Positions 23,610 through 32,671 of a stretch of 64,000 nucleotides of DNA are shown piece by piece (the stretch's first letter is position 1; each line of letters opens with the position of its first letter). The translations under genes were made by a program, and so were the position numbers. Source of the DNA: Bythopirellula sp041737835 (lineage in GTDB: Bacteria; Planctomycetota; Planctomycetia; Pirellulales; Lacipirellulaceae); the NCBI GenBank assembly GCA_041737835.1, contig JBGSQY010000001.1; one strand, written 5' to 3'. Under the pieces are notes generated by a model. The model was not told the DNA's origin, did no database searches, and saw nothing but the letters and a program-made list of their open reading frames with translations.

Positions 23610-25037
23610 ATGTCTCACGAAATCTACGACAATCCGCTGATTACCCGCTATGCCTCGCCAGCAATGAGCCGGCTATTCAGTCCCCAACATAAACACAGCA
23701 CCTGGCGGCGATTGTGGGTGATGCTGGCCGAAGCGGAAGCCGAATTGGGTCTGCCGATTTCAGCTGCGCAAATTGCGGAACTACGTAAGCACGTCGACAC
23801 GATTGATTTCGACGCCGCGGCCAAATACGAACGGCAACTCCGTCACGACGTGATGGCTCACGTTCATGCTTATGGCGATCAATGCCCCACCGCGCGGCCG
23901 ATCATCCATTGGGGCGCCACCAGTTGCTTTGTGACCGACAATGCGGATTTGATAATCTTTCGCGAAGCGCTCAATATGGTCTGCGCGCGTTTGGCTGCCG
24001 TGATCGATGCCTTGGGAACTTTTGCCGAGAAGTATCGCGACCTGCCGACTCTCAGCTTCACGCACTTGCAACCCGCCCAACCCACGACCGTCGGTCGCCG
24101 GGCTTGTCTCTGGGCCTACGATCTGGCGCTCGATTTGGCGGAGCTTGAGCATCGGTTGTTCGCGCTCGCCGCCCGCAGCACCAAAGGCACGACGGGAACT
24201 CAAGCCAGCTTCCTCGAAATCTTCCACGGTGATCACGACAAAGTTCGCAAGCTCGAACAGTTGGTTGCCCAGAAGATGGGCTTCACGATGACTTACGCCG
24301 TGACGGGACAAACCTATCCGCGCAAAGTCGATGCTCAGATCGTCGATTCACTCGCCGGAGTGGCCGAATCGGCTCACAAGGCGGCAACCGATCTTCGCAT
24401 CCTGGCCCACCGCAAGGAGATCGAAGAACCGTTCGAGAAAGACCAAATCGGTTCCTCGGCGATGGCTTACAAGCGCAACCCCATGCGGTCGGAGCGTATC
24501 TGCGGCCTGTCGCGGTTCGTGATGAGCCTGCAATCAAGCACCGGTGCCACCGTGGCCACGCAGTGGATGGAACGCACGCTCGACGACAGCGCCAACCGTC
24601 GGCTGGTGATACCCCAAGCCTTCCTGGCCGTCGATGCGGTCTTGATCCTGTATCAGAATGTTGCGAGTGGTTTGGTCGTCTATCCTGAGGTGATTGCTCG
24701 CAACTTGCGAGAAGAACTGCCGTTCATGGCAACTGAAAACATTCTCATGGCAGCCGTCGCCGCGGGAGGAGACCGCCAAGATCTGCACGAACGAATCCGC
24801 CAGCACAGCCAAGCCGCCGCCGCCGAAGTCAAACAACTTGGCAAACCCAACGATTTGCTCGATCGCTTACGCCAGGATTCTGCGTTTGCCGAAGTAGATC
24901 TCAACGCTGCCGTCGACCCAACAAAACTGACTGGCCGCAGCCCCGAACAAGTCGACGAATTCCTCGCCGAAGTGGTGACGCCGATTCGCGAACGTTACGC
25001 CGACCAACAGTCACTGGCAACAGAATTACGCGTTTAA
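23610..25037 (+). CDS. purB: Adenylosuccinate lyase
   Basis: Cleaves SAICAR and adenylosuccinate to release fumarate, in purine synthesis. 475 residues of the fumarase/aspartase superfamily, with the lyase signature SSAMAYKRNP (from 282), HDVMAHVHA, THLQPAQPTTVGRR and TGQTYPRK. The length and arrangement match the eukaryote-like ADSL branch. The ATG at 23610 is chosen because the conserved DNPLITRYAS segment begins at residue 7; the frame opens upstream to 23583. Its last four bases overlap those of the convergent Fur-family gene. Confidence 0.95.
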   Translation: MSHEIYDNPLITRYASPAMSRLFSPQHKHSTWRRLWVMLAEAEAELGLPISAAQIAELRKHVDTIDFDAAAKYERQLRHDVMAHVHAYGDQCPTARPIIHWGATSCFVTDNADLIIFREALNMVCARLAAVIDALGTFAEKYRDLPTLSFTHLQPAQPTTVGRRACLWAYDLALDLAELEHRLFALAARSTKGTTGTQASFLEIFHGDHDKVRKLEQLVAQKMGFTMTYAVTGQTYPRKVDAQIVDSLAGVAESAHKAATDLRILAHRKEIEEPFEKDQIGSSAMAYKRNPMRSERICGLSRFVMSLQSSTGATVATQWMERTLDDSANRRLVIPQAFLAVDAVLILYQNVASGLVVYPEVIARNLREELPFMATENILMAAVAAGGDRQDLHERIRQHSQAAAAEVKQLGKPNDLLDRLRQDSAFAEVDLNAAVDPTKLTGRSPEQVDEFLAEVVTPIRERYADQQSLATELRV

Positions 25038-25537
25038 ATCAAATCCAACGGCGAACTGCGGCGGTGGCGTTTGGAACTGCAATCGCCGCAAATACCTGAG
25101 ATGATCAGCCGATGGCCGGTCACGCGGAAGGAATACTCGCCTGCCACGGCCTCGCGCAGCGATTTGAGCTCGCTACTTTGAAACTCGATGAGCTGATCGC
25201 ACATCGTGCAGTGCAAATGATCGTGCTGGGGATAGCCATAATCATGTTCGTAGACCGCGCGGCCGCTTAGATTCATGCGGCGCAGCAGGCCGGCATCGAC
25301 GAGCTCGTTCAAGGTTCGATAAACCGTTGGGCGGCTAACTTTGCCACCCTCGGGAAGACTGGCCAGATTGTAGATCAACTCTTCGGCGTCGAAATGGTCG
25401 TGCCGCTCGAAGATGTAATCGATCAGAATCCGCCGCTGCTGGGTGATCCGCTTTCCTTTGCTTTGCAGGAATTCGGAAAAGCGATCCTGGGGCGAACTCG
25501 AAACTTCGACCGTGCCTAAGGAATATCCGCTTGCCAT
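25034..25537 (-). CDS. Fur-family metal-responsive repressor
   Basis: 167 residues. The N-terminal winged helix (ITQQRRILIDYIFERHDHFDAEEL, residues 31-54, with SRPTVYRTLNELV as recognition region) and the C-terminal dimerisation domain with HDHLHCTMC and CGDC are standard for Fur/Zur/PerR. Structural zinc Cys are 110, 113, 150 and 153. The regulatory metal (Fe, Zn or Mn) cannot be read safely. The ATG at 25537 gives a 20-residue N-terminal extension before the winged helix. The gene ends inside purB by four bases, so the two transcripts must overlap. Confidence 0.92.
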   Translation of the reverse strand: MASGYSLGTVEVSSSPQDRFSEFLQSKGKRITQQRRILIDYIFERHDHFDAEELIYNLASLPEGGKVSRPTVYRTLNELVDAGLLRRMNLSGRAVYEHDYGYPQHDHLHCTMCDQLIEFQSSELKSLREAVAGEYSFRVTGHRLIISGICGDCSSKRHRRSSPLDLI

Positions 25538-25743
25538 GATCTGCCTGCCTTTCTTGATCGTCAGGACAGTCTCATTAACACGCGCTAAGCAATCGTTATT
25601 GAGACTCCTGCTGACACGCCACTCGCCAGAAACACTTATCAGGCAAGCATGTGAGCAACCACGCTCCGTGCTTATTGATTCTAAGCGAACTGGTGCTGAG
25701 TCTCAAGATGCCACAAAAGTCGCGTGGCAAAGCGGTTTACGGC

Positions 25744-26022
25744 TTAGGCCACGTCGTCGAGCAATCGCTCGAGTGCGGCATCCAGTTTGTCGGCTGTTTC
25801 GTAGGTCCCGGCGGCAATTTCGTTCTTGATGCGAGCCACCAGATCGGTGCGTACGTCGCCCATTTCAGCTTGCTCAATGGCAGCTTGGGCGGCGGCCGAA
25901 ATGTCGAGTTGATCATCCATCCCCGTTACGGAGAACTGAGGACGCGCCGCTTGGCTGCGTGCCGAGTAAGGGCCTTGCAGAGCATGAGCACCATGAACAT
26001 GAGATGAGCTTTGGATTTGCAT
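25744..26022 (-). CDS. flgM: Anti-sigma-28 factor FlgM-like protein
   Basis: 92 residues. The C-terminal half (DLVARIKNEIAAGTYETADKLDAALERLLDDVA within about 60-92) carries the FlgM sigma-28-binding helices; the N-terminal half (HVHGAHALQGPYSARSQAARP) is disordered and matches planctomycete FlgM forms. FlgM holds sigma-28 inactive until the hook-basal body is finished and FlgM is exported. The ATG at 26022 is preferred over the in-frame start at 26106, which precedes a non-conserved stretch. No other flagellar genes are seen in the window. Confidence 0.85.
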   Translation of the reverse strand: MQIQSSSHVHGAHALQGPYSARSQAARPQFSVTGMDDQLDISAAAQAAIEQAEMGDVRTDLVARIKNEIAAGTYETADKLDAALERLLDDVA

Positions 26023-26675
26023 TTTCGTACTCCGGTGTTGAACACCTTGTTTTGCACTCGCGGCGGACGCTGGGTTTAGTGTATCGCCTGGGAAAAGTCG
26101 AGCCAATCGGGTTAATAAAGGAAGAACATGCTGTCAGCGGATATCGCAGTCAGGTTGGGGAGAAGATCGCCGAAGCAAACCTGATGACGAGATCGCGGTT
26201 GCGATTTCCAAAAGTATCATCGGCGGTCTGCTAGCAGCCTTCCAAAAAATTCTTCCCGAGGCCGGTCGCTCGTGCAAAACCTCCTGTAACAAGTGTGACA
26301 ATCGTGATCCGTCACGAGGCGTTCTAAACCTCGCAATTGTTGACTTTTCGCAACCGCAGGCATGCCGATTACGACTTGCCAACTTGTCGTAGCAATCAAG
26401 TCCACGACGGGGATTCTAGGGGCCAAACCGCGTGTGCGGTTCATGCCGCCCAGGCTTAGTTACGCGACGGGGCGGCAGCCTGTTCGCGTGTTCTTTACGC
26501 GGCTGCGATCTGGCTAGACTTACGGGTTTGCGGATCGTAAAGGAACGCTTTTTCCCCGTCAACGGCATCTTTCAGCCCCCAAAATCAACAATGCTGGCAT
26601 GTGCGGCGGAACCTCCGCGGTGGCCGGGGGTTTGGTAGAATAAGTATGACCACTCCCACAATCTAGACCATCGCT
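26023..26675. other. Long spacer without a supported gene
   Basis: About 650 bases between divergent flgM and the EF-hand gene. Short frames on both strands (for example 26134-26382 minus and 26432-26638 plus) lack domains, start signals and protein-like composition. No tRNA or clear repeat was found. Confidence 0.5.
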
Positions 26676-27746
26676 ATGAATATCCACCGCCCATTGAATG
26701 CCGTGGTTTTGTGCGTCCTCATCTTGTTGGCCGGCCCAGCGCTGGCAGACGAGCAGGACGAGTTGTTCAGACGGCTCGACGCCGACCGAGATTTGCAAAT
26801 CACCAAGGGTGAGATTTCCAAAGAGAATGCTCCCCTGTTCCAACGGCTGATTCGCAAAGCCGATTCCAACAAGGATGGCCAGCTTTCCGCCAAAGAATGG
26901 AAGGCAGGGCTCATTTCAACTCGCCCCGAAAAGCCGATCACCGAAAAAGCCGACAGCGAACTGCCGGGGGCCGACGCCTTGCTCTTGGTGCTGGCGTGGA
27001 TGGACGAAGACGCCGACCTGACGATCACCTCGGCCGAGGTTCTCCCCGAGATGCGACCCCTGTTCGATCAATTTATCAAAGTGGCCAACCTCAAAAACCC
27101 CGACCGTCTGCCTGTGCCCCAGCTTAAACAGCAGTCGATTCGCTATTTGGGCATCACCAACCGTTTCATCAGCAGTCAGGGGATCGATCCCGAAGTCGAG
27201 CTAGCGCTGCTTAACGACAAACAAGCGGCCTACGTCGAACGCCTGCGTACCTCGCTTCGCCCGGGAAACATGATGGAGAACCCCGACAACGCCATGATGT
27301 TGTTCAGCGAACTGGACACAAATGGCGATGGGAATGTCACGGCCGACGAGGTCCCCGAGCCATTCGCTGAACGGTTTACCGAGTTGCTCCAGCGAGCGGA
27401 CCGCAATCAAGACAAGCAGTTGAGCGAGCAAGAATTCAAGTCGTTCAGCAAGCGAGTCGCGGGGCTCGCTGCCAACCGCCCGCCGCTGGCTGAAACCAAC
27501 CAACGTGTCCAAGAAATTCTCAAACGTTCCGACCGCAATGGCGACGGCCGACTCAGCCGCAAAGAAGCGCCCCCGCGAATGGCTCAGCGGTTCAAACGGC
27601 TCGACCAAAATGGCGATGGACAACTCGATTCCACGGAGCTTTCGCGTGCTGTGGAAATCCTCGCGACGCTGCGGAATTCCGCAGGACTTCAACCGGCTTC
27701 GCTGCCTCTCTCCGACGAAGCGCCCAAAAAGAACCGAAAAAAATAG
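26676..27746 (+). CDS. Secreted EF-hand protein with seven calcium-loop motifs
   Basis: 356 residues: signal peptide (AVVLCVLILLAGPALA) and then seven EF-hand-type loops with Asp at the first position, starting near residues 35, 63, 110, 214, 242, 286 and 310 (for example DSNKDGQLSAKE, DTNGDGNVTADE, DRNGDGRLSRKE, DQNGDGQLDSTE). The loop near 110 (DEDADLTITSAE) and that near 35 (DADRDLQITKGE) lack the central Gly and may bind weakly. A basic C-terminus (PKKNRKK) ends it. Calcium binding in the periplasm or outside the cell is likely; the partner is unknown. The ATG at 26676 begins the signal peptide. Confidence 0.9.
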   Translation: MNIHRPLNAVVLCVLILLAGPALADEQDELFRRLDADRDLQITKGEISKENAPLFQRLIRKADSNKDGQLSAKEWKAGLISTRPEKPITEKADSELPGADALLLVLAWMDEDADLTITSAEVLPEMRPLFDQFIKVANLKNPDRLPVPQLKQQSIRYLGITNRFISSQGIDPEVELALLNDKQAAYVERLRTSLRPGNMMENPDNAMMLFSELDTNGDGNVTADEVPEPFAERFTELLQRADRNQDKQLSEQEFKSFSKRVAGLAANRPPLAETNQRVQEILKRSDRNGDGRLSRKEAPPRMAQRFKRLDQNGDGQLDSTELSRAVEILATLRNSAGLQPASLPLSDEAPKKNRKK

Positions 27747-27969
27747 GGTTCTTCTCACAGCGATCGACGTAACAAACGCGCAAGTGTCTACGCTTCAAAA
27801 GACGTAGGCCAAAATTGCGTTGAACCGCGAACTTTCTTAACGTGTCCTGCGTATGATTCAGTAACACGAGCGGGATCGTTCGCCCCAGTTAATGGGTTGT
27901 TTCGAGGGATCGGCGGAACAGAGTTTAGTATCCCCCGTTTTGCGGCGACCCTGCCCAGGAGTTTTTACA

Positions 27970-28185
27970 ATGGCAAGTTCACAGTCTCCTCTCCCAGCTC
28001 CCACCCCAGCGGACACCGGTCACGAACTGCCTCCAGTGACCGTCGATGGTCATGCCCTGTTTGAATTCAGTCTGCAAATGAACCGGGCCATCAAGAAAAT
28101 GGAAGCTCGTTTCGGCGCCACCGAAAAGGCCCGGATTCCGTTCAACCGCATCAGCTGGCAGCAACCGCCCAAGAACCCGCGCTGA
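27970..28185 (+). CDS. Small hypothetical protein (71 residues)
   Basis: The ATG at 27970 opens a 71-residue frame; the upstream extension to 27892 lacks protein character. After a Pro/Ser-rich start (SSQSPLPAPTPADTGHELPP) comes VTVDGHALFEFSLQMNRAIKKMEARFG, which resembles a short planctomycete-type protein family as I remember it. No function is known. The gene converges with the M56 peptidase gene, whose stop is about 60 bases away. Confidence 0.5.
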   Translation: MASSQSPLPAPTPADTGHELPPVTVDGHALFEFSLQMNRAIKKMEARFGATEKARIPFNRISWQQPPKNPR

Positions 28186-28245
28186 AACTGCACAACACGG
28201 CGAACGGGGTTGCGTTAGCTCCCTGCATGCACGACTCCACGCTCA

Positions 28246-30375
28246 TCACTTGGCTGTACGTTCGGCAACGGTATCTGGAAACCAAGTCGGCGTGATCGCG
28301 TAATAATGGATTTCCGTCTCGGCGTCAGGCTCCCCGACGGCATGCGGGGCGATCAGCAATGTTTCGCCTCGCGCCAATTGGCAACTTGTCGAAATCGTTC
28401 TGCGCGACTGGCGAGGGTTCTGCACCACAATGTCTTTTCCCGGCAACTTAACCTCGCTCACTCCATCAATCTGCGACATCGTGAGTTGACAACTTAATTC
28501 GATTGCATTGGCATCCACGACCCAAGGCTGAACTTCGAGTTGAACCCCTTCCGAAAGGACCACGATTTCAGGCTGAGCAGCGGTCGCGAGTTCGCCTTTG
28601 ATATATTGAACCCCCACGACAAACGGACGCTGGGATTCGTCTCGCACATGCCCCCTCTGTCCGTTGAACAACGTTACCTTAGGGAATGCTAGGTAGGAAT
28701 TTCTTGGCCCCCGCCGAGATCGCTCGACGATGCGCCGCAACTGGTCTTGGTCAATGACCATCACCATGTACGGACCATACTCCCAAGAACCCGACTCGAC
28801 GACCGCTGAAATCCCTGACTCAGGCTGCGAGCCTTCCCTCTTAACCCGTTGAGGCCAGCGAGATGTTTTTGTGGCGGTCGGCAAGACGAATTTGACGGCT
28901 TCTTCCCAATTGATATCGCCGAGCGCTTCAATATCCGACGCACCAAAAACTCTCGATTCGACGGACACTTGCCACGGCCCGGCAAGTTCTATGGCATCGA
29001 GTACGTTGGTAAAGAAGTCGTGGCCCCACTGCGACATCGTCACACGAATTCGGTCCGTATCGCCAGCCAGCTCAACAACTGATTCGACTTGCAAAAATGG
29101 CATCTTGAGAAACGAGAGAATATGTAGCCGGGCATCGCGGCCGGGATCCGCTGCTACGATTTTCTCCAAGGCGGGCGCGAGGTTGTAGATTCGTTCCTCA
29201 ATCGCTCCTTTGTCTTCCTCTTCTAAAGGAGGAATATGAAATTGATGCAAGGCGGGTTCAACGCCCACCATCGATTCCTCAAGCGACTTGTCTTTCGCGT
29301 CCCAACTCGCCGCGTCGGTCAATCCGACAACCGCCAATAAACCAACGAGCCCACTCATCGCCAATCGCGTAAGCTTTCGCTGGCCAAGCTGGTCGCCGTG
29401 AAAGGCCTCGATGCGGGCAGTCAATTGATTCATCGGTTGAGCGAACCACAGTCCCACAAAGCCCAAGCTTGTTGGTGCTTGCCCCGTCGCGAATCGCAGG
29501 AGCAGCTCCGTATAAGCGGGCCGCTCGGCGGGTGTCGTGAATCGCCGCACGGCATCGTCACAAGCCAACTCTCGATAGATCGCAATCCGCTTTCTCGTCA
29601 GCCAAGCGATCGGATTAAACCAATGCACCGCTTGCACAAAGGTCAGCAACCAGGAGATCAATCCATCGCGGCGTCGCAAGTGGATGACTTCATGCAGCAT
29701 GATCAAACGAAGTTGGCTCAGGTTGAGCTGTGCGCTCGTCTCAACTGGCAGGCATAGCGTCGGACGCCAGACGGCAAACAAGGCGGGTGTAGACAACTCG
29801 GGGACATATTTCAGCCGCGGGCGTCTGCCGACGCCGACCTGATCGCAAACTCGCAGCAACTGATCAACCACTGGGCCATCTTGGACAAGCTCAATGCCGC
29901 GCACCCGCCAAGCGAACCTCGCCGACGCAACAACGGCTCGCAAAAGGACAATCGCCACGCCAACGAACCAGACGATCGCGAGACAGAACAGAAATCTATC
30001 AACCCAATCGACAGCTTTCGCAGGAGCTTGTGCGAAAGGATTCGCCATCCACTCCCCGACATTCACCGGTTCACCGGCAAGGCGCCCGATAAGTCCGTCC
30101 GACGCCACCGCAGCAAATCCAATTTCAGTCTGCGATTCGGGTTGCGCATCAAATAACCGCCAAACACTTTGTAGGCTCAGCGAACTTTCCGGTGCGTAGG
30201 GCATCAGCAACCGCACGGCGACCAAGGTCCATAACACACACCGATAGCGAGCAGCAACACGACGACAAACCGTGTAATCGAGCGCTAGCATCACGAGAAC
30301 CAATGGCACACTAGCCAAGGCCGCACTCAGCGTCATCGCAAATCCGTTGGCAATCCCCACGAAAATTTCGCTCAT
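28246..30375 (-). CDS. BlaR1/MecR1-like M56 membrane metallopeptidase
   Basis: 709 residues: four transmembrane helices and a gluzincin peptidase domain with HEVIH (228-232) and the downstream RELACDDAV that supplies the third zinc ligand and the conserved Glu. The C-terminal half (about 370-709) is a long extracytoplasmic-type region without the penicillin-binding fold of BlaR1, so the signal is probably not a beta-lactam. Its start codon overlaps the stop of the BlaI-type repressor gene by four bases, the standard coupled pair. By family knowledge, ligand sensing triggers proteolysis that inactivates the repressor. Target genes are not obvious in the window. Confidence 0.87.
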   Translation of the reverse strand: MSEIFVGIANGFAMTLSAALASVPLVLVMLALDYTVCRRVAARYRCVLWTLVAVRLLMPYAPESSLSLQSVWRLFDAQPESQTEIGFAAVASDGLIGRLAGEPVNVGEWMANPFAQAPAKAVDWVDRFLFCLAIVWFVGVAIVLLRAVVASARFAWRVRGIELVQDGPVVDQLLRVCDQVGVGRRPRLKYVPELSTPALFAVWRPTLCLPVETSAQLNLSQLRLIMLHEVIHLRRRDGLISWLLTFVQAVHWFNPIAWLTRKRIAIYRELACDDAVRRFTTPAERPAYTELLLRFATGQAPTSLGFVGLWFAQPMNQLTARIEAFHGDQLGQRKLTRLAMSGLVGLLAVVGLTDAASWDAKDKSLEESMVGVEPALHQFHIPPLEEEDKGAIEERIYNLAPALEKIVAADPGRDARLHILSFLKMPFLQVESVVELAGDTDRIRVTMSQWGHDFFTNVLDAIELAGPWQVSVESRVFGASDIEALGDINWEEAVKFVLPTATKTSRWPQRVKREGSQPESGISAVVESGSWEYGPYMVMVIDQDQLRRIVERSRRGPRNSYLAFPKVTLFNGQRGHVRDESQRPFVVGVQYIKGELATAAQPEIVVLSEGVQLEVQPWVVDANAIELSCQLTMSQIDGVSEVKLPGKDIVVQNPRQSRRTISTSCQLARGETLLIAPHAVGEPDAETEIHYYAITPTWFPDTVAERTAK

Positions 30376-30752
30376 GACTTAACTTCCTTGTGATCGAGAA
30401 GGCGACGAAGTTGGTCAACTTCCTCGCTGGTAAGCTTCGACGTTTTGACAAGATGCATGAGGGCCGGCGCGGCGGACCCTCCGAACACGCGATCCAAAAA
30501 CGACCGGCTTGCTTGCCGCACGCAATCCGAACGTTTCACGCAGGCTCGGTACAGATATCGCTTGCCTTCTTGATCGAAGACTAGCACCTTCTTCTTGATG
30601 AGCCGGTGGAGCATCGTCTTGATCGTCGCACTCGACCAACCGTTGGGTTCAGCCAACTGATCGATCACATGCTGCGCTTCGACGGGCTGATCCCGCCAAA
30701 CGACGTTCATGACTTGCCATTCGGCCTCGGAAATCGCCAATGCTTCAGACAT
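30372..30752 (-). CDS. BlaI/MecI/CopY-family repressor
   Basis: 126 residues with the BlaI winged helix: ISEAEWQVMNVVWRD (7-21), the helix containing WSSATIKTMLHRLIKKKVL (recognition helix) and a dimerising C-terminus (SEEVDQLRRLLDH). The ATG at 30752 has GGAGGT eight bases upstream. A perfect dyad GATTACA-TT-TGTAATC lies 35-50 bases before the start, consistent with autoregulation. It is cotranscribed with the M56 peptidase gene, which starts inside its stop. Confidence 0.92.
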   Translation of the reverse strand: MSEALAISEAEWQVMNVVWRDQPVEAQHVIDQLAEPNGWSSATIKTMLHRLIKKKVLVFDQEGKRYLYRACVKRSDCVRQASRSFLDRVFGGSAAPALMHLVKTSKLTSEEVDQLRRLLDHKEVKS

Positions 30753-30786
30753 TTTGCAGGACCTCCGTAAAGTTGGCCCCACAATA

Positions 30787-30802
30787 GATTACATTTGTAA
30801 TC
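30787..30802. promoter_or_regulatory. BlaI/CopY-type operator
   Basis: The sequence GATTACATTTGTAATC is a dyad with core TACA-TT-TGTA, the known binding pattern of BlaI/MecI/CopY repressors. It lies 35 bases upstream of the blaI-like ATG, where a repressor would block the operon promoter. Confidence 0.75.
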
Positions 30803-31111
30803 GATGTCAAGATGAGTCTTACCGTGTTCGCGGGCCAGCTCATTAGTATTCAAACCGCCAAGGTCGCCAATTGCGCCAAGGATGAGTTAGCAACGAAACT
30901 GTGTGAATTTCACGAACTACATGATTCGTTAAATTCGTGGAGATTCGTGGTTAAAAAACTATTTCCTGGCGTCTGAGGGCGTTCTTGGCGGTTCGAATAT
31001 TCAACCGGTAGTTTTCCTGCTCTCTAGGTAGGCCAAGTTGTCGATACCGCGCTACTGCGGTTATGATGTGAGCACGCACTCGTTTTCACATCGAACCATC
31101 GGATAGTTTTC
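30803..31111. other. Spacer between divergent genes
   Basis: About 310 bases. It contains short remnant-like phrases (AATTCGTGGAGATTCGTGG near 30935) of a kind common in planctomycete spacers. No gene or strong hairpin was seen. Confidence 0.45.
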
Positions 31112-32047
31112 ATGCGGGTTTTGCTGGCAAGTCCTCGCGGTTTCTGCGCGGGGGTCAATATGGCGATCGACGCCCTCGACTTGGCGATCCAGTCGCTCCC
31201 CGCGCCGATTTACGTTTACCACGAAATCGTGCACAACAAATACGTGGTGAATCGCTTCAAGGAACAGGGAGTCGTGTTCGTCGACGAGCTGACCGACGTT
31301 CCGCCGGGTGCCACCCTGCTCTTCTCGGCTCACGGTGTGTCGCCCGAGATCCGCCGCTTGGCCCGGGAACGCAACTTGCGCGCGATCGACGCGACCTGCC
31401 CGCTTGTGACCAAGGTCCATCTCGAAGCCATCAAGTATGCCAATCTCGGCTACACGATTTTGCTCATCGGCCACGACGGCCACGACGAAGTGATCGGCAC
31501 GATGGGAGAAGCGCCCGAAGCGATCCTGCTGGTCGAGACTCCCGAGGACGTTGACAAGCTCGCCATTGCCGACGAAACAAAAGTCGCGTATCTCACGCAA
31601 ACGACATTAAGCGTCGACGATGCCAACCGCATCATCCGCCGGTTGAAGGAGCGTTTTCCACACATCGCCGCGCCGCCGAAGGACGACATTTGCTACGCCA
31701 CGCAAAATCGGCAAGAAGCGGTGTCGGTCCTCGCTGCAGAAGTCGATCTCACGCTAGTGCTTGGCAGCCAGAACAGTTCCAACAGCCAACGCCTCGCGGA
31801 ACTTTCCCGTGAACGCGGCGTGACGGCCTACTTAATTGACGGCGTCGAGGACATCGACCCTGCCTGGTTCACCGAGGCCCAAACCGTGCTCGTCACCGCC
31901 GGTGCCAGTGCCCCCGAAGTTGTGGTCGAAGCCGTGCTTGATTTTCTCTGCGACAAGTTTGGCGCTAGCGTGCAATCGCGGTCGCTCCGCACCGAGGACG
32001 TGTCGTTCCCCCTGCCCAAAGAGCTGCGAATCCTGACCACAAATTAA
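31112..32047 (+). CDS. ispH: 4-hydroxy-3-methylbut-2-enyl diphosphate reductase
   Basis: Last step of the MEP pathway, giving IPP and DMAPP with a [4Fe-4S] cluster. 311 residues as in E. coli, with the cluster Cys at 12 (SPRGFCAGV), 96 (DATCPLV) and 194 (ICYATQNRQ), matching the spacing of the family. The conserved SAHGVSP, GHDGHDEVIGT, LTQTTLSVDD and LGSQNSSNSQRL motifs are present. The ATG at 31112 is the first codon of the conserved N-terminus. It is a single gene. Confidence 0.97.
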   Translation: MRVLLASPRGFCAGVNMAIDALDLAIQSLPAPIYVYHEIVHNKYVVNRFKEQGVVFVDELTDVPPGATLLFSAHGVSPEIRRLARERNLRAIDATCPLVTKVHLEAIKYANLGYTILLIGHDGHDEVIGTMGEAPEAILLVETPEDVDKLAIADETKVAYLTQTTLSVDDANRIIRRLKERFPHIAAPPKDDICYATQNRQEAVSVLAAEVDLTLVLGSQNSSNSQRLAELSRERGVTAYLIDGVEDIDPAWFTEAQTVLVTAGASAPEVVVEAVLDFLCDKFGASVQSRSLRTEDVSFPLPKELRILTTN

Positions 32048-32070
32048 AAATCACACATCATTAATTCTTT

Positions 32071-32298
32071 TCACTGCCAACTGACTTGCAGTTGGTTCTC
32101 GATGCGCTCGACGCCGTCCACCCGGCGCAGCACTTCTTGAGCCATCTGCTTTTGGTGGAACGAACTGACCGTGCCTTCGAGACGCACCAAACCATCGGCG
32201 GCTTCAATGCGAAATTGTTTTGCCGAAAGATAGGGGCTGCTCGTTAAGGCACCCCGAACCTGCTCAAAGAAGGGACATGCTGTGGCCATAGCTGGCAT
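32071..32298 (-). CDS. BON-domain protein
   Basis: 75 residues forming one BON domain: TSSPYLSAKQFRIEAADGLVRLEGTVSSF, then QKQMAQEVLRRVDGVERIENQLQV. BON domains bind phospholipid or act as periplasmic structural modules; here there is no signal peptide. Starts at 32298 or 32289 are both possible. It converges with ispH and lies downstream of serA in the same direction. Confidence 0.75.
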   Translation of the reverse strand: MPAMATACPFFEQVRGALTSSPYLSAKQFRIEAADGLVRLEGTVSSFHQKQMAQEVLRRVDGVERIENQLQVSWQ

Positions 32299-32671
32299 GA
32301 TTCCAATCCGGTAATCGAGGAAGAAGGAGGGAGTTTCCCAGAGAGGGCCATCGACTCGGTGACACATCATGGCCCGAAAAAATATCGGCCATGTTTTGGG
32401 TCCGTGTCGGCGAGGGGCTCGTCTCCCAGCTGGAAATCTCTGAAAACTCGGCCGGTCGTGCTGGCAGTGCCGTTTGGACGCGGCTAGCTAGCACCCAAGA
32501 CACAAACAGCAGACGGCTGCCGTTTAAAATCGGCATAACATTGGGGCGGACTGTAGCCGAGCGTGGAGACCCACTCCAGGGCAATTTCCCGTGGAGCAGC
32601 GCAATTTCCCAAGGGATTTACCCTCGAAATTGCCGAGAAGCGGTGGCCGGTTGGCGTGACAGCCCGCCTAG
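32299..32671. other. Spacer between BON gene and serA
   Basis: About 370 bases with no protein-like frame. Repeated short phrases (GGCAATTTCCC and GCAATTTCCC near 32580-32610) are present but no known RNA fold was recognised. Confidence 0.45.

Noticed and set aside
26134..26638. Short frames in the flgM/EF-hand spacer
   Set aside because: None has a domain, ribosome site or protein-like composition.
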